A DNA stretch of 64,000 nucleotides from Pseudorhodoferax sp. Leaf267. Its GTDB lineage: Bacteria > Pseudomonadota > Gammaproteobacteria > Burkholderiales > Burkholderiaceae_C. A program made the position numbers and the translations under genes. The notes under the pieces are model-generated. The model had not been told where the DNA came from. It searched no databases and saw only the letters and a list, made by a program, of their open reading frames with translations. The stretch spans positions 249,275 to 313,274 of the forward strand of contig NZ_LMMV01000001.1 in the NCBI RefSeq assembly GCF_001422405.1, read 5' to 3'. This document shows positions 9,689-18,900 of this stretch, in pieces; within the stretch, counting starts at the first letter, position 1, and each line of letters opens with the position of its first letter.

Positions 9689-10342
9689 TCAGGCGATGGC
9701 CCGCAGCTTCACGAACGCCAGCGCCGCCATCACCGCATCGCTCACCGCGTCGTGCGCGGGCCGCTGCGGCAGCTCCAGGTCGCCCATCAAGGTGGCAAAG
9801 CGCAGGTCCGTATAGCCATGCCGCTGCTCGGGCGGGCGCTGCCGGTTCACGTGGTCGTAGTACATGGCCGAGACCTCGATCTGTGGCTGCGGCAAGGGCG
9901 TGCCCAGCAACGGCTGCACAACGCGGTTCAGCATGGCGACATCGAACTCCAGGTAGTAGCCCACCAGCGTCCGGGGGCCGATGAAGTGCAGCAGCTGGCG
10001 CACCGCGTCCTCTGCGGGCAGGCCCTGCGCAAGGTCCTGCTCGCGCAGCTGGTGGATGCGCACGCTGTCGGCGGACGGCTTGCGCAATGCCGGCTGGACC
10101 AGCAGCTCCAGCCGCTCACTGGTCATCACTCGGTTGCCGCGGATGCGCACGGCGCCGATGGCGACGATCTCGTCGCGTTGGCGGTCCAGGCCCGTGGTCT
10201 CGCAGTCCAGCGACACCCATTCGTCGGGCGGCGCTGTGTCCCACAGGAAGCGGAAGTGCGGGTCTTTCAATCGCCGCCGGCCCCACCAGCGCCTGAGGGC
10301 CGGGCCCCACTGCGCGACGGGTGGGCGGTCGAACGGTTGCAT
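9689..10342 (-). CDS. DEDDh 3'-5' exonuclease (DnaQ/PolC epsilon-like)
   Basis: Exonuclease of the DnaQ superfamily (217 aa). Acidic residues of motif I are in SLDCETTGLD near residue 45, motif II is YYLEFDVAML, and motif III is the DEDDh form PAHDAVSDAV. The start ATG at 10342 overlaps the stop of the preceding DUF294 gene (TGATG), so translation is coupled. DUF294 proteins and small DnaQ-like exonucleases are a recurrent pair in proteobacteria, often beside an acetate/solute symporter that is absent here. The cellular substrate is unknown; it may process signalling nucleotides or RNA rather than proofread DNA. Bases 9534-9688 after it hold nothing recognisable. Confidence 0.85.
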   Translation of the reverse strand: MQPFDRPPVAQWGPALRRWWGRRRLKDPHFRFLWDTAPPDEWVSLDCETTGLDRQRDEIVAIGAVRIRGNRVMTSERLELLVQPALRKPSADSVRIHQLREQDLAQGLPAEDAVRQLLHFIGPRTLVGYYLEFDVAMLNRVVQPLLGTPLPQPQIEVSAMYYDHVNRQRPPEQRHGYTDLRFATLMGDLELPQRPAHDAVSDAVMAALAFVKLRAIA

Positions 10343-12177
10343 CAGATCTGGTCGAGGTGGAAGCGCGAGCGCAGGCTGCGGCGAAAGCGCTTGACGACGT
10401 CGAGCGTGTCCTTGAGCAGGTCGCGCTCCAGGCTGGACAGGCGCCGCAGGTCGACCCGGCCGCTGACGGCATGGCCCGTGTCCATCTCGTGCAGCCCGGC
10501 CTTGAGCTTGAGGTCCATGAAGAAGTGCAGGCTGTCCAGCACGTCGTTGGCCTGGGCGCGCTCCATCTGGCCGGCCATGACCAGCGCGTCCAGCCGCGCG
10601 GCCGTGCTGGTCTCGGGCACGCCGGCGCGCAGCGCCAGGCTGCGCACGCCATGCACGATGGGAAACAGGCCCTGTTTCTTCAGGTCCACGCCCTCGCGCT
10701 CGGGCTGGTCGCGGGCCAGGAGCCGGCTCCACCAGTGCGCGTCTTCGGCGGCGAACTGCTCGACGGCCGACGCAAAGCGGGCCAGCATCGCGTCGTGGTC
10801 GGTGGCCAGCGCGAAAAGCCGCGCGCGCACTTCGGCCAGTAAGGCCGCGTCGCCGCAGACGGCGTGCGCATCCAGAAAGATGGCCAGCGCCATCAAGTGC
10901 TCGCCCGTGGGCTGCAGCAGCCAGCCGCGCGCGCGTTCGGCGAACTCGGACACCATGCCGCGCCAGGCCGGGTTGGAAAGCATCACGCCGCCAGCGCAGG
11001 GCGGATAGCCGAAGCTCGCCAGTGCTTCGGAGAAGCGCGCGCACAGCGCCGGCAGGTCGTCGGGCGCCGCATAGCCGTTGCGCAGCAGCAGGCCGTTGTC
11101 CTGGTCGGTGCGCAGCAGCTGCTCGCCACGGCCTTCGCTGCCCATCACGAAGAGGCAGCTGTTGGCCACCAGGTCGGCCGGCGCAATGAGCTGCCAGGCA
11201 CGCTCGAACAGCCGTGCGTTGAGCGCCTGCACCAGGCTGGCGATCTGGCCCACGCGCGTGCCGCCACGTGCAAGCAACGCCACCAGCCGCGTGATGTGCT
11301 CGGCCGCGCGCGCCAGCGTGGGCAGGTCGCCGGCCTCGGCGATGTCGCGGCTGATCAGGTAGGAGTGGTTGGACAGGAAGCTGAACAGGTCCAGCGCCTC
11401 CAGCACGCCGACGATGGTGCCGGCGCCGAGCGCGTCCAGCACCACGGCGCGGTGCACCTTGTGGCGCACCATCACCGTCAGCGCATCGCCCACCGGGTCG
11501 CTGGCGCGCACGGTGACGAGCTCGAAGCTGGCCACCTCGCGCAGCGGCAACCGGTCCAGCGGCCGGCCGTCCAGCACGGCGCGCTGCAGCGCGTTGGCCG
11601 TGAACACGCCGTGGCGCCCGCCGTCGCGCACCAGCACGGTGTTGGTGCGCTTCTCGCGGAACAGGCGCACGGCCGACAGCACGTCGGCGTCGGCGTCCAT
11701 GAACACCGGCTGGCGCAGGTAGGCCTCGTCCACGCGCGCCAAGGTGAGCGACTGCAGCTCGTGCCGGCTCTGGCGCTCGGCAATCGCGCCCAGTTTGTTC
11801 GACAGGTCGGAGAACAGCAGCGCCCCGAACGTGGCGTTACGCGCGATCAGCTCGTTCACGGCAGCGTGGGCGAGCTGGTAGGCCAGCACCTCTTCTGCCG
11901 CCACGAAGCGGCTGCTGGCGCGGCCGGCCACCAGCGCGCGGCCGTCGAAGCTGTCGTCGGGCCCGTAGCTGGCCACGGCCTGCTGGTCGTCGCCGGGCTC
12001 GAATTGCTGCACGAAGCCTTTGATCACCACGAACAGGTGCGTGGGCGCCTGGCCGCTGGCCAGGACGGTCTCGCCCGCGCGGAAGTAGGCAATGTCGACC
12101 TGGTCGCGGACCAGGGCCTGTTCGGCCGGCGTCAGGCAGTCGAAAGGCGACGCTGCGAAGTTGAAGGCGGTCGGCAT
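10342..12177 (-). CDS. cNMP-binding / CBS-pair / DUF294 nucleotidyltransferase-like protein
   Basis: Cytoplasmic signalling protein (611 aa) with three parts in order. A cyclic-nucleotide-binding fold is at about residues 10-125. Two CBS repeats, which bind adenosine nucleotides, are at about 150-270. A DUF294 region, related to the GlnD nucleotidyltransferase domain, has GSEGRGEQ and TDQDNGLLL near residues 365-385, followed by the DUF294 C-terminal helical part. The nucleotidyltransferase motif GS-x-R-x-E and the DxD are intact, so it may be catalytic. ATG 12177 is used; the frame extends upstream to 12402, but that part lacks family character and runs into the promoter region shared with the divergent SIR2-TIR gene. 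Confidence 0.87.
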   Translation of the reverse strand: MPTAFNFAASPFDCLTPAEQALVRDQVDIAYFRAGETVLASGQAPTHLFVVIKGFVQQFEPGDDQQAVASYGPDDSFDGRALVAGRASSRFVAAEEVLAYQLAHAAVNELIARNATFGALLFSDLSNKLGAIAERQSRHELQSLTLARVDEAYLRQPVFMDADADVLSAVRLFREKRTNTVLVRDGGRHGVFTANALQRAVLDGRPLDRLPLREVASFELVTVRASDPVGDALTVMVRHKVHRAVVLDALGAGTIVGVLEALDLFSFLSNHSYLISRDIAEAGDLPTLARAAEHITRLVALLARGGTRVGQIASLVQALNARLFERAWQLIAPADLVANSCLFVMGSEGRGEQLLRTDQDNGLLLRNGYAAPDDLPALCARFSEALASFGYPPCAGGVMLSNPAWRGMVSEFAERARGWLLQPTGEHLMALAIFLDAHAVCGDAALLAEVRARLFALATDHDAMLARFASAVEQFAAEDAHWWSRLLARDQPEREGVDLKKQGLFPIVHGVRSLALRAGVPETSTAARLDALVMAGQMERAQANDVLDSLHFFMDLKLKAGLHEMDTGHAVSGRVDLRRLSSLERDLLKDTLDVVKRFRRSLRSRFHLDQI

Positions 12178-12416
12178 GGGCGGACAGGGCTGCAGATGGC
12201 CGTCGCATTGTGCGAGTGGCCCACGTGGCCGGGTTGGCTGCGCATCAATCCGTTGCGATTGCGTTGCAGCGCGCGGGTGCGTGGTGGTTGGCGCGGGACA
12301 GCACAGCCACTTCACGCAACAATGAGCTTGCAGCCAGAACATGGTGCCTGGCGACAGCGGCCGCAGCCTGGAAGGCGCGGTTGTGACGACGTGAAAGCAC
12401 ACAGGAGTCCGCCCGC

Positions 12417-13808
12417 ATGACCGAAAGCGACTGGAAACGCCTCTTGCGCCAGATCCGTGGTGGCTACGTGGTGCCTGTGCTGGGGCCGCAGCTGCTGGCC
12501 GGGCCGGACGGGGCGTCGTCGATCCAGCGGGTGGTGGCCGAGCGCCTGCTGGATCTGCACGACGTGCCCGCCGCGCAGCGCCCGGTGCTGCAGCCGTTCC
12601 GCGAGCTCAATGCGGCCGTGTCCTGCCTGCTGGCCGGTGGCCGCGCCAAGGCCCAGGCGCTGTATGTGGACGTGGCCGACCTGCACGACGAGATCGCGCG
12701 CGACGCCCAACTGCTGCCGCAGCCGCTGCGCCAACTGGCGGCGATCACCGACTTCCGCCTGTTCGTGAGCATGACGCCGGACACGCTGCTGGCCAACGCC
12801 CTGGGCGCGCAGCGCGCGGTCGGCGAGGTGGTGCATGCGCCCAAGCTGCCCACCGACGAGTGGCGCGACCTGCCGGAGAACTGGAGCGCGCTGCCGTCCA
12901 GCCAGGCATGGGTGCTGTACATGCTGGGCCGCGTGCGGCCGGCGCCGGTCTACGCCATCCACGACGAGGACGTGCTCGAGTACGCGCACAACCTGATGGC
13001 GAGCGGCGGCAACGTGCCGGTGAACTTCCTGCGCGCGCTGCAGGACCGCAGCCTGCTGATGCTGGGCTGCGGCCTGCCGGACTGGCTGGGCCGCTTCTTC
13101 CTGCGGCTCACGAACAAGGACCGGCTGTCGGAGAAGACGCGCCACGAGTGGCTGGTCGAGGCGCCGCGCACGGCCGAGGAGCATGACGAACTGGGCAACT
13201 TCCTCAAGTCGTTCAGCGAGTCCACCGAGTGCCTGGAGCTGCAGTCGCCCGCGGCCTTCGTCGACGAGCTGCACACGCGCTGGATGGCCGAGCGCCAGCC
13301 GGTGCCCGCGCGGGCAGTGGCCGCGCCCGAGGTGCCGCACGGCGCCGTGTTCTTCGTGAGCTACTCGCGCGCCACCGATGCCGCCGCCGCCCAGCGCCTG
13401 GTGGCGTCGCTGCGCGCGCTGGGTTGCGCCGAGGCCGAGGTCTGGTTCGACCGCGGCGCCATCGAGCCCGGCGAAGACTTCGCGCGCGAGATCATGGGCG
13501 GCATCGGCTCGTGCCGCTACTTCCTGCCGCTGCTGTCGCAGGCGGCCCTACAACGCGAAGAGGCCTTCGTGTTCCGCGAGTGGCGCGCGGCGCGCGAGCG
13601 CGAACAGGGGCTGAACCGCAGCTTCGTCGTGCCGCTGGTGGTCGATGTGGCCTACGAGCCCGCGCGCTACGGCGGCGGGGTCGTGGACTGGGGCCACCTG
13701 CACCTGGGCCATGCGCCGGGCGGCATGCCCGACGAGGCGGCCTTGAAGACGCTGCGGCAGTTGCTGCGCGATGCGCGCAACCCGGCGCGTGCGGGGGCGG
13801 CGGCGTGA
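12417..13808 (+). CDS. SIR2-like / TIR domain fusion protein, candidate anti-phage NAD-targeting effector
   Basis: A 463-residue two-domain protein. Residues 1-290 resemble SIR2-like NADase modules (VVPVLGPQLLAG at the glycine loop, FVSMTPDTLLANAL at the TNYD position, LLMLGCGLPDWLGRFFLRL near the end). The key residues look degenerate: GAG is GPQ, the catalytic Asn is Thr and the catalytic His is Leu. Residues 310-455 form a TIR domain (AVFFVSYSR, EVWFDRGAIEPGEDF) with the expected catalytic glutamate at E388 in FREW. TIR domains of bacterial defence proteins cleave NAD+, killing infected cells. A good AGGAG lies at 12403-12407. It is followed by the nSTAND NTPase gene at 13868. Function is inferred from domains, not shown. 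Confidence 0.82.
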   Translation: MTESDWKRLLRQIRGGYVVPVLGPQLLAGPDGASSIQRVVAERLLDLHDVPAAQRPVLQPFRELNAAVSCLLAGGRAKAQALYVDVADLHDEIARDAQLLPQPLRQLAAITDFRLFVSMTPDTLLANALGAQRAVGEVVHAPKLPTDEWRDLPENWSALPSSQAWVLYMLGRVRPAPVYAIHDEDVLEYAHNLMASGGNVPVNFLRALQDRSLLMLGCGLPDWLGRFFLRLTNKDRLSEKTRHEWLVEAPRTAEEHDELGNFLKSFSESTECLELQSPAAFVDELHTRWMAERQPVPARAVAAPEVPHGAVFFVSYSRATDAAAAQRLVASLRALGCAEAEVWFDRGAIEPGEDFAREIMGGIGSCRYFLPLLSQAALQREEAFVFREWRAAREREQGLNRSFVVPLVVDVAYEPARYGGGVVDWGHLHLGHAPGGMPDEAALKTLRQLLRDARNPARAGAAA

Positions 13809-13867
13809 GCACTGCCGGGCCGCCCCAAGGTGCTCAGCACCGCAGCGCGCAGCGCGAAGGTTCAACA

Positions 13868-15886
13868 GTGACAGCGCAGATCCAGTCGGCCGACGCCGGC
13901 CCCGTGCTGACCGAGCAGCGCCCCTGGCCAGGCCTTGCGCCCTACGACGAGGCCTCGCGGTCCTACTTCAAGGGCCGCGAGCAGGAGTCGCGCCAACTGG
14001 CCGAGCTGGTCGAGGCGCATGCGGTCGTCAGCCTGTACGGCAAGTCGGGCCTGGGCAAGAGCTCGCTGCTGCAGGCCGGCAGCTTTCCGCTGCTGCGCGC
14101 GCGCGGCTTCCTGCCCGTGCACGCGCGGCTGGACTTCGCCGCGCCGGGCAGCCCCTGGGACCAGCTGCTGCGCCTGCTGCTGGACGCCGCCGCGACGGCG
14201 GGCCTCGAATGCCCGGACCCGGCGCCCGGCGAGGGCCTGTGGCAGTTCCTGCACCGGCCCGACTTCGAACTGTGGACGGCCGACAACCACCTGGTGACGC
14301 CGGTGCTGGTCATCGACCAGTTCGAGGAGGTGTTCTCGCGCACGGCCGGGCACGGCGCTTCGGCGGCCGTGTTCGACGGCTTGGGCGACCTGGTGGAGAA
14401 CCGCATCCCGTCGGCCATCGCGTCGGACAAGGCGGCGCTGGCGGCGCTGGACGCGATCCGCTGCCGCTACCGCATCGTGCTGAGTTTCCGCGAGGACTAC
14501 CTGCCCGACCTGCGCGCCTGGGAGCCGCGCCTGCCCTCGTTGCTGCGCCAGTCCATGCGGCTGCTGCCGATGGCGCGCGCGCAGGCGCTGGACGCGGTCG
14601 CGCGCGCCGGCCACGCGGTGCTGGCCGAGGGCGCGGCCGAGGCCGTGGTCGATTTCGTGGCCAGCGCGCCGGCCGGTGGCGGCGAGGCCACGGTCGAGCC
14701 TGTGATGCTGAGCCTGTGCTGCACGCAGCTCAACCGGCGCCGGGGCCCGGGCCAACAGATCGACGCCGAGCTGCTGCGCACGGCCGGGCCGAACATCATC
14801 GAAGACTTCTACGAGGAGGCCATGCACGGCCTGCCCGACGCGGTGCGCCAGTTCATTGAAGACCACCTGGTGCAGGGCCGTTCGCGCGGCAGCTATGCGC
14901 GGGACGACGCCATCGCCCAGGGCTTCATCGACGCAGCGCAGCTCGACCAGTTGACCTCGGTGCACCGGCTGCTGCGCGTGGACCCGGCCGGCAACGTGCC
15001 GCGCATCGAGCTGATCCACGACCGCGTGGTCGAGGTGGTGCGCCGGGCGCGCGACACGCGGCGCGCGCGGCAGCAAGCCGACGCCGCACGGCGCGCCGAG
15101 GACGCGCAGGCCGAGCAGGCGCGCGAACAGGAAGCCCTGGCACGCCAGCGCCGTGCCAAGCGCTGGATCGCCACGGCGCTGGCCGTGGTCAGCGTGCTGG
15201 CCGTGGTGGCGGTGTACTCGGCCTTGCTGGCCAACCGCGCGCGCCAGGGTGCCGTGCAGGCCCGCGAGAGCTCGGATGCGGCGCGGCAGCAGGCCGAGCG
15301 CTCGGCCAGCGAATTGGCCGCCGCGCTGGACCGCGCGCGCGAAGCCGAGGCCAAGGCCAGTGCGGAGGCCGCCGCCGCACGCCAGCGCCTGCAGGAGGTG
15401 ACGCTGCTGGTGCGCTACGGCTGGACCGGCGAGACCAAGGCCTGGCTGATCGACAACGCCGTGCAGGCCGACGCCGCCATCCAGAGCCTGCTGCAGGCCG
15501 GCGGTGCGGCGGGCCGTGAGCGCCGGCGCAGCACCACGCTGGAGATCTGGACCAAGGACGCGGACCAGGACAAGGTGCGCAATGCGCTGTCGGAACTGGG
15601 CTTCGGCGTGCGCACGCGGCCGGCCCTGCTGCCCGATGCGACCAACGCCGTCTGGTTTGGCACGCCCGTGCCCGTCGACGACGCGAAGCTCGTGGCGCTG
15701 GCGCTGATGCGCTCGGGCATCCAGGTGCGCGCCATCCTGCCGCTGCAGACCTATCTGCCCAGCCACACCACGCCGCTGGTGCAGGCCGGGGCGTACCGGG
15801 ATGCCGGCGTGTGCCCGCCCTACAAGGTGGCGGACGTGATGGCAACGCAGGCGTTCGAGCGCAAGGCGAGCCTGTGCGCGCGCTGA
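13868..15886 (+). CDS. nSTAND1-type NTPase with transmembrane helix, candidate sensor partner of the SIR2-TIR protein
   Basis: A 672-residue signal-transduction NTPase. The N-terminus PWPGLAPYDEASRSYFKGRE is typical of nSTAND1 proteins. Walker A is GKSGLGKS at 58-65 and Walker B is VLVID with D150 followed by QFEEVF. A winged-helix-like region ends near residue 390. A basic, Ala-rich coiled coil leads to one transmembrane helix at about 433-454 and a second coiled coil. The last 150 residues are a small alpha/beta region, not the WD40 or TPR repeats usual in this family. GTG 13868 has GAAGG seven bases upstream; GTG 13805, overlapping the previous stop as GTGA, is the alternative. The spacing to the TIR gene implies one operon. 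Confidence 0.82.
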   Translation: MTAQIQSADAGPVLTEQRPWPGLAPYDEASRSYFKGREQESRQLAELVEAHAVVSLYGKSGLGKSSLLQAGSFPLLRARGFLPVHARLDFAAPGSPWDQLLRLLLDAAATAGLECPDPAPGEGLWQFLHRPDFELWTADNHLVTPVLVIDQFEEVFSRTAGHGASAAVFDGLGDLVENRIPSAIASDKAALAALDAIRCRYRIVLSFREDYLPDLRAWEPRLPSLLRQSMRLLPMARAQALDAVARAGHAVLAEGAAEAVVDFVASAPAGGGEATVEPVMLSLCCTQLNRRRGPGQQIDAELLRTAGPNIIEDFYEEAMHGLPDAVRQFIEDHLVQGRSRGSYARDDAIAQGFIDAAQLDQLTSVHRLLRVDPAGNVPRIELIHDRVVEVVRRARDTRRARQQADAARRAEDAQAEQAREQEALARQRRAKRWIATALAVVSVLAVVAVYSALLANRARQGAVQARESSDAARQQAERSASELAAALDRAREAEAKASAEAAAARQRLQEVTLLVRYGWTGETKAWLIDNAVQADAAIQSLLQAGGAAGRERRRSTTLEIWTKDADQDKVRNALSELGFGVRTRPALLPDATNAVWFGTPVPVDDAKLVALALMRSGIQVRAILPLQTYLPSHTTPLVQAGAYRDAGVCPPYKVADVMATQAFERKASLCAR

Positions 15887-15904
15887 GTGCGCGCTGAGCG
15901 CGCC

Positions 15905-18900
15905 TCAGTGCATCAGCAGGCGGTCCAGCAGCACCGCCACGTGCACCGCCTCGCGCTGCGCGCCGTCGGCGATCTGGTGCCGGCAGCTCGTGCCGTCCGC
16001 CACCACGATGGCGTCGGGCTGCTGGCGCACGGCCGGCAGCAGGCTGGCCTCGGCCATCTGCATCGACACCTCGTAGTGGGCGGCCTCGTAGCCGAAGCTG
16101 CCGGCCATGCCGCAGCAGCTGCTCTCGATGAGTTCGGGCCTGGCTTGCGGAATCATCTTCAGCACATCGAGGATGGGCGTGACGGCGCCGAAGGCTTTCT
16201 GGTGGCAGTGGCCGTGCAGCAAGATGGGCTTTCCGGCGGGCTTCAGCAAGATGGCGAAGCGCCCGGCCTTGGCCTCGCGCGCGATGAACTCCTCGAACAG
16301 CAGGGCCTGCTGCGACACCGTAACGGCCTTCTCGCCCAGGCCCATGACCAGCGCCTCGTCGCGCAGCGTGAGCAAACACGAGGGCTCCAGCCCCACGATG
16401 GCGATGCCGGCTTGCGCCAGGGGGGCCAGGGCGTCGATCAGCGCCGAGGCTTTGGCGCGCGCTTCGTCCACCATGCCACTGGCCAGGTACGTGCGCCCGC
16501 AGCAGTGGTGGCCGCCGGCCTTCTCGACCGTGTGCAGCACGTAGCCGGCGGCCTGCAACACGCGTGCGGCTGCCAGCGCGTTCTGGCTTTCGAACGTGCC
16601 GTTGAAGGTGTCGACGAACAGCACGGCCGTCTTCTGGCCGGCCTTGGCTGCGGCCAAGGTGGCGTCGCGGCTCGCGAACATCGATGCATCGCGCGCGCGC
16701 CAGAAGGTGTCGCTGCGCCACGCGGGCAGCGAGCGCCGGCTTGAGAGGCCCAGCAGCTTCTCGCCCAGCCACGCCGCGCCCGGCAGCTGGTTGCGCAGGT
16801 TCATGAGCCAGGGCAGCCGGCTTGCCGCGTGCGAATAGTCGGGCAGGCGCGCGACCAGCTTGTCCTTGAGCGTGTGGCCGTGCCTGCCCTTGTAGTGGGC
16901 CAGGAACTCGATCTTCATCTTGGCCATGTCCACGCCGGTCGGGCAGTCGCGCTTGCAGCCCTTGCAGCCCACGCACAGGTCCATGGTCTCGGCCATGGCC
17001 TCGCTCGTGAACGCGTCGGGGCCGAGCTGGCCCGAGACGGCTAGCCGCAGCGTGTTGGCGCGCCCGCGCGTCAGGTGCTGTTCGTCGCGCGTCACGCGGT
17101 AGCTGGGGCACATGGTGCCGGCGTCGAACTTTCTGCAGTGGCCGTTGTTGTTGCACATCTCCACGGCCTTGGCGAAGCCGCCCGTGGTGTCGCCGCCGGT
17201 GCCGGGCGCGGTCGTCACCTCGGTCACCGGGTCGGCCTGCACGTTCCAGGCCGACCAGTCGAGCACGGGTTTCAACTCGATGCGCTTGTAGGGGCGCGGC
17301 GACTCGGGCGGGGGGAAGCGCAGCAGCGCCGCGTCGTCCATCTTCGGCGGGTCGATGATCTTGCCGGGGTTGAACAGGCCGATGGGGTCCAGGTCCTGCT
17401 TGATCGCGCGGAAGGCGGCGTTGATCGCAGGGCCGAACTGCCATTCGATCCACTCGCCGCGGCACAGGCCGTCGCCGTGCTCGCCGCTGAACGCGCCCTT
17501 GTACTTGCGCACCAGCGCGCTGGCTTCCTCGGCAATGGCGCGCATCTTGGCGCCGCCGTCGGTGCGCATGTCCAGGATGGGCCGCACATGCAGCGTGCCG
17601 ACCGAGGCATGCGCGTACCAGGTGCCGCGGCTGCCGTATTTGGCGAAGACTTCGGTAAGCCCGTCTGTGTATTCGGCCAGGTGCTCCAGCGGCACGGCGC
17701 AGTCCTCGATGAAGCTCACGGGTTTGCCGTCGCCCTTCAGGCTCATCATGATGTTGAGGCCGGCCTTGCGCACGTCCCACAGGTTCTTCTGCGGCGCGTC
17801 GTCGGGCATCTGCACCACGCTGCCCGGCAGGCCCAGGTCGCCCATGAGCTCGACCAGCTGGCGCAGCTGCGGCAGCAGCGCGGCCTTTTCGGCACCCGAG
17901 AACTCGACCAGCAGGATGGCGGCGGGCTTGCCGATCAGCGCCGTCTCCACCGTGGGGCGGAAGGCCGGGTTGGCCAGCGCCAGCTCGATCATCGTGCGGT
18001 CCACGAGTTCGACGGCAGTCGGCCCCAGCTTCACGATGTGCTGGGCCGCGTCCATGGCGGCGTGGAAGGTGGGGAAGTTGACGATGCCCAGCACCTTGGC
18101 GCGCGGCAGTTCGCTCAACTTCAGCGTGAGGCTGCGCGTGACGGCCAGCGTTCCTTCGGAGCCGATCAGCAGGTGGGCCAGGTTCACGCTGCCGTCGCTG
18201 GTGTACGGCTTTTCGCTCTGGTTGTAGAAGATGTCGAGGTTGTAGCCCGCCACGCGGCGCATGACCTTGGGCCAGCGCGCGGCGATCTCGGCGCTGTGCT
18301 GGGCGGCGAGGCGGCGCACGTGGTCCGCGATCTTGGCGGCGCGGCCGGAGAGGCCGGCGACGGGGCCGAAGTCGACCAGCTCTCCGTTCGACAGCCAGGC
18401 GCTCGCGCCCAGCACGTTGTGCACCATGTTGCCGTAGGCGATGGAGCGCGAGCCGCATGAGTTGTTGCCCGCCATGCCGCCCAGCGTGGCCTGGGCGCTG
18501 GTGGAGACGTCCACGGGGTACCACAGGCCGTGGGGCCTCAGCTGCGCGTTCAGGTGGTCCAGCACCAGGCCCGGCTCTACGGTGGCGGTGCGCGCTTGCA
18601 CGTTCACATCCAGCACGCGGCGCATGTGCTTGCTGTTGTCGATGACGAGAGCCGCGCCTGTGGTCTGGCCGCACTGGCTGGTGCCGCCGCCGCGCGCGAG
18701 CACGGGCACCTTGAGGTCGCGCGCGATGTCGATGGCGATCGCCACGTCGCGCTCGGTCCTGGGCACGAGCACGCCGGCCGGCATGATCTGGTAGATCGAC
18801 GCGTCGGTGGCGTAGCGGCCGCGCGAGCCCGCGTCGAACAGCACTTCGCCTTCCGTCTCCGCCCGCAATCGGCGCGCCAGCGCCTCGCAGGTTTCGTTGG

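Noticed and set aside
13229-13867. Possible longer N-terminus of the nSTAND protein overlapping the TIR domain
   Set aside because: The overlapping part is low-complexity and out of frame with the TIR coding. GTG 13868 has a Shine-Dalgarno and is followed by the family N-terminus. GTG 13805 remains possible.
13862-15766. 634-codon open frame antisense to the nSTAND gene
   Set aside because: Composition is typical of an antisense GC shadow (Gln/His/Arg/Val-rich), and no family motif is present; the plus strand has a clear NTPase.
12417-15886. TIR/nSTAND genes as part of a prophage or recent island
   Set aside because: Base composition and codon use look like the surroundings, no phage or integrase genes are adjacent, and flanking genes are ordinary.
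15887-15904. GC-rich repeats (GCGCGCTGAG) between convergent genes as a terminator
   Set aside because: The pairing is short and ambiguous and there is no T-tract.
15189-18674. Very long minus-strand open frame (over 1100 codons) overlapping the dehydrogenase gene
   Set aside because: It is the Arg/Gly/Pro/Ala-rich shadow of a GC-rich gene in another frame, with no domain. The FAD/Fe-S dehydrogenase in the overlapping frame has complete motifs.
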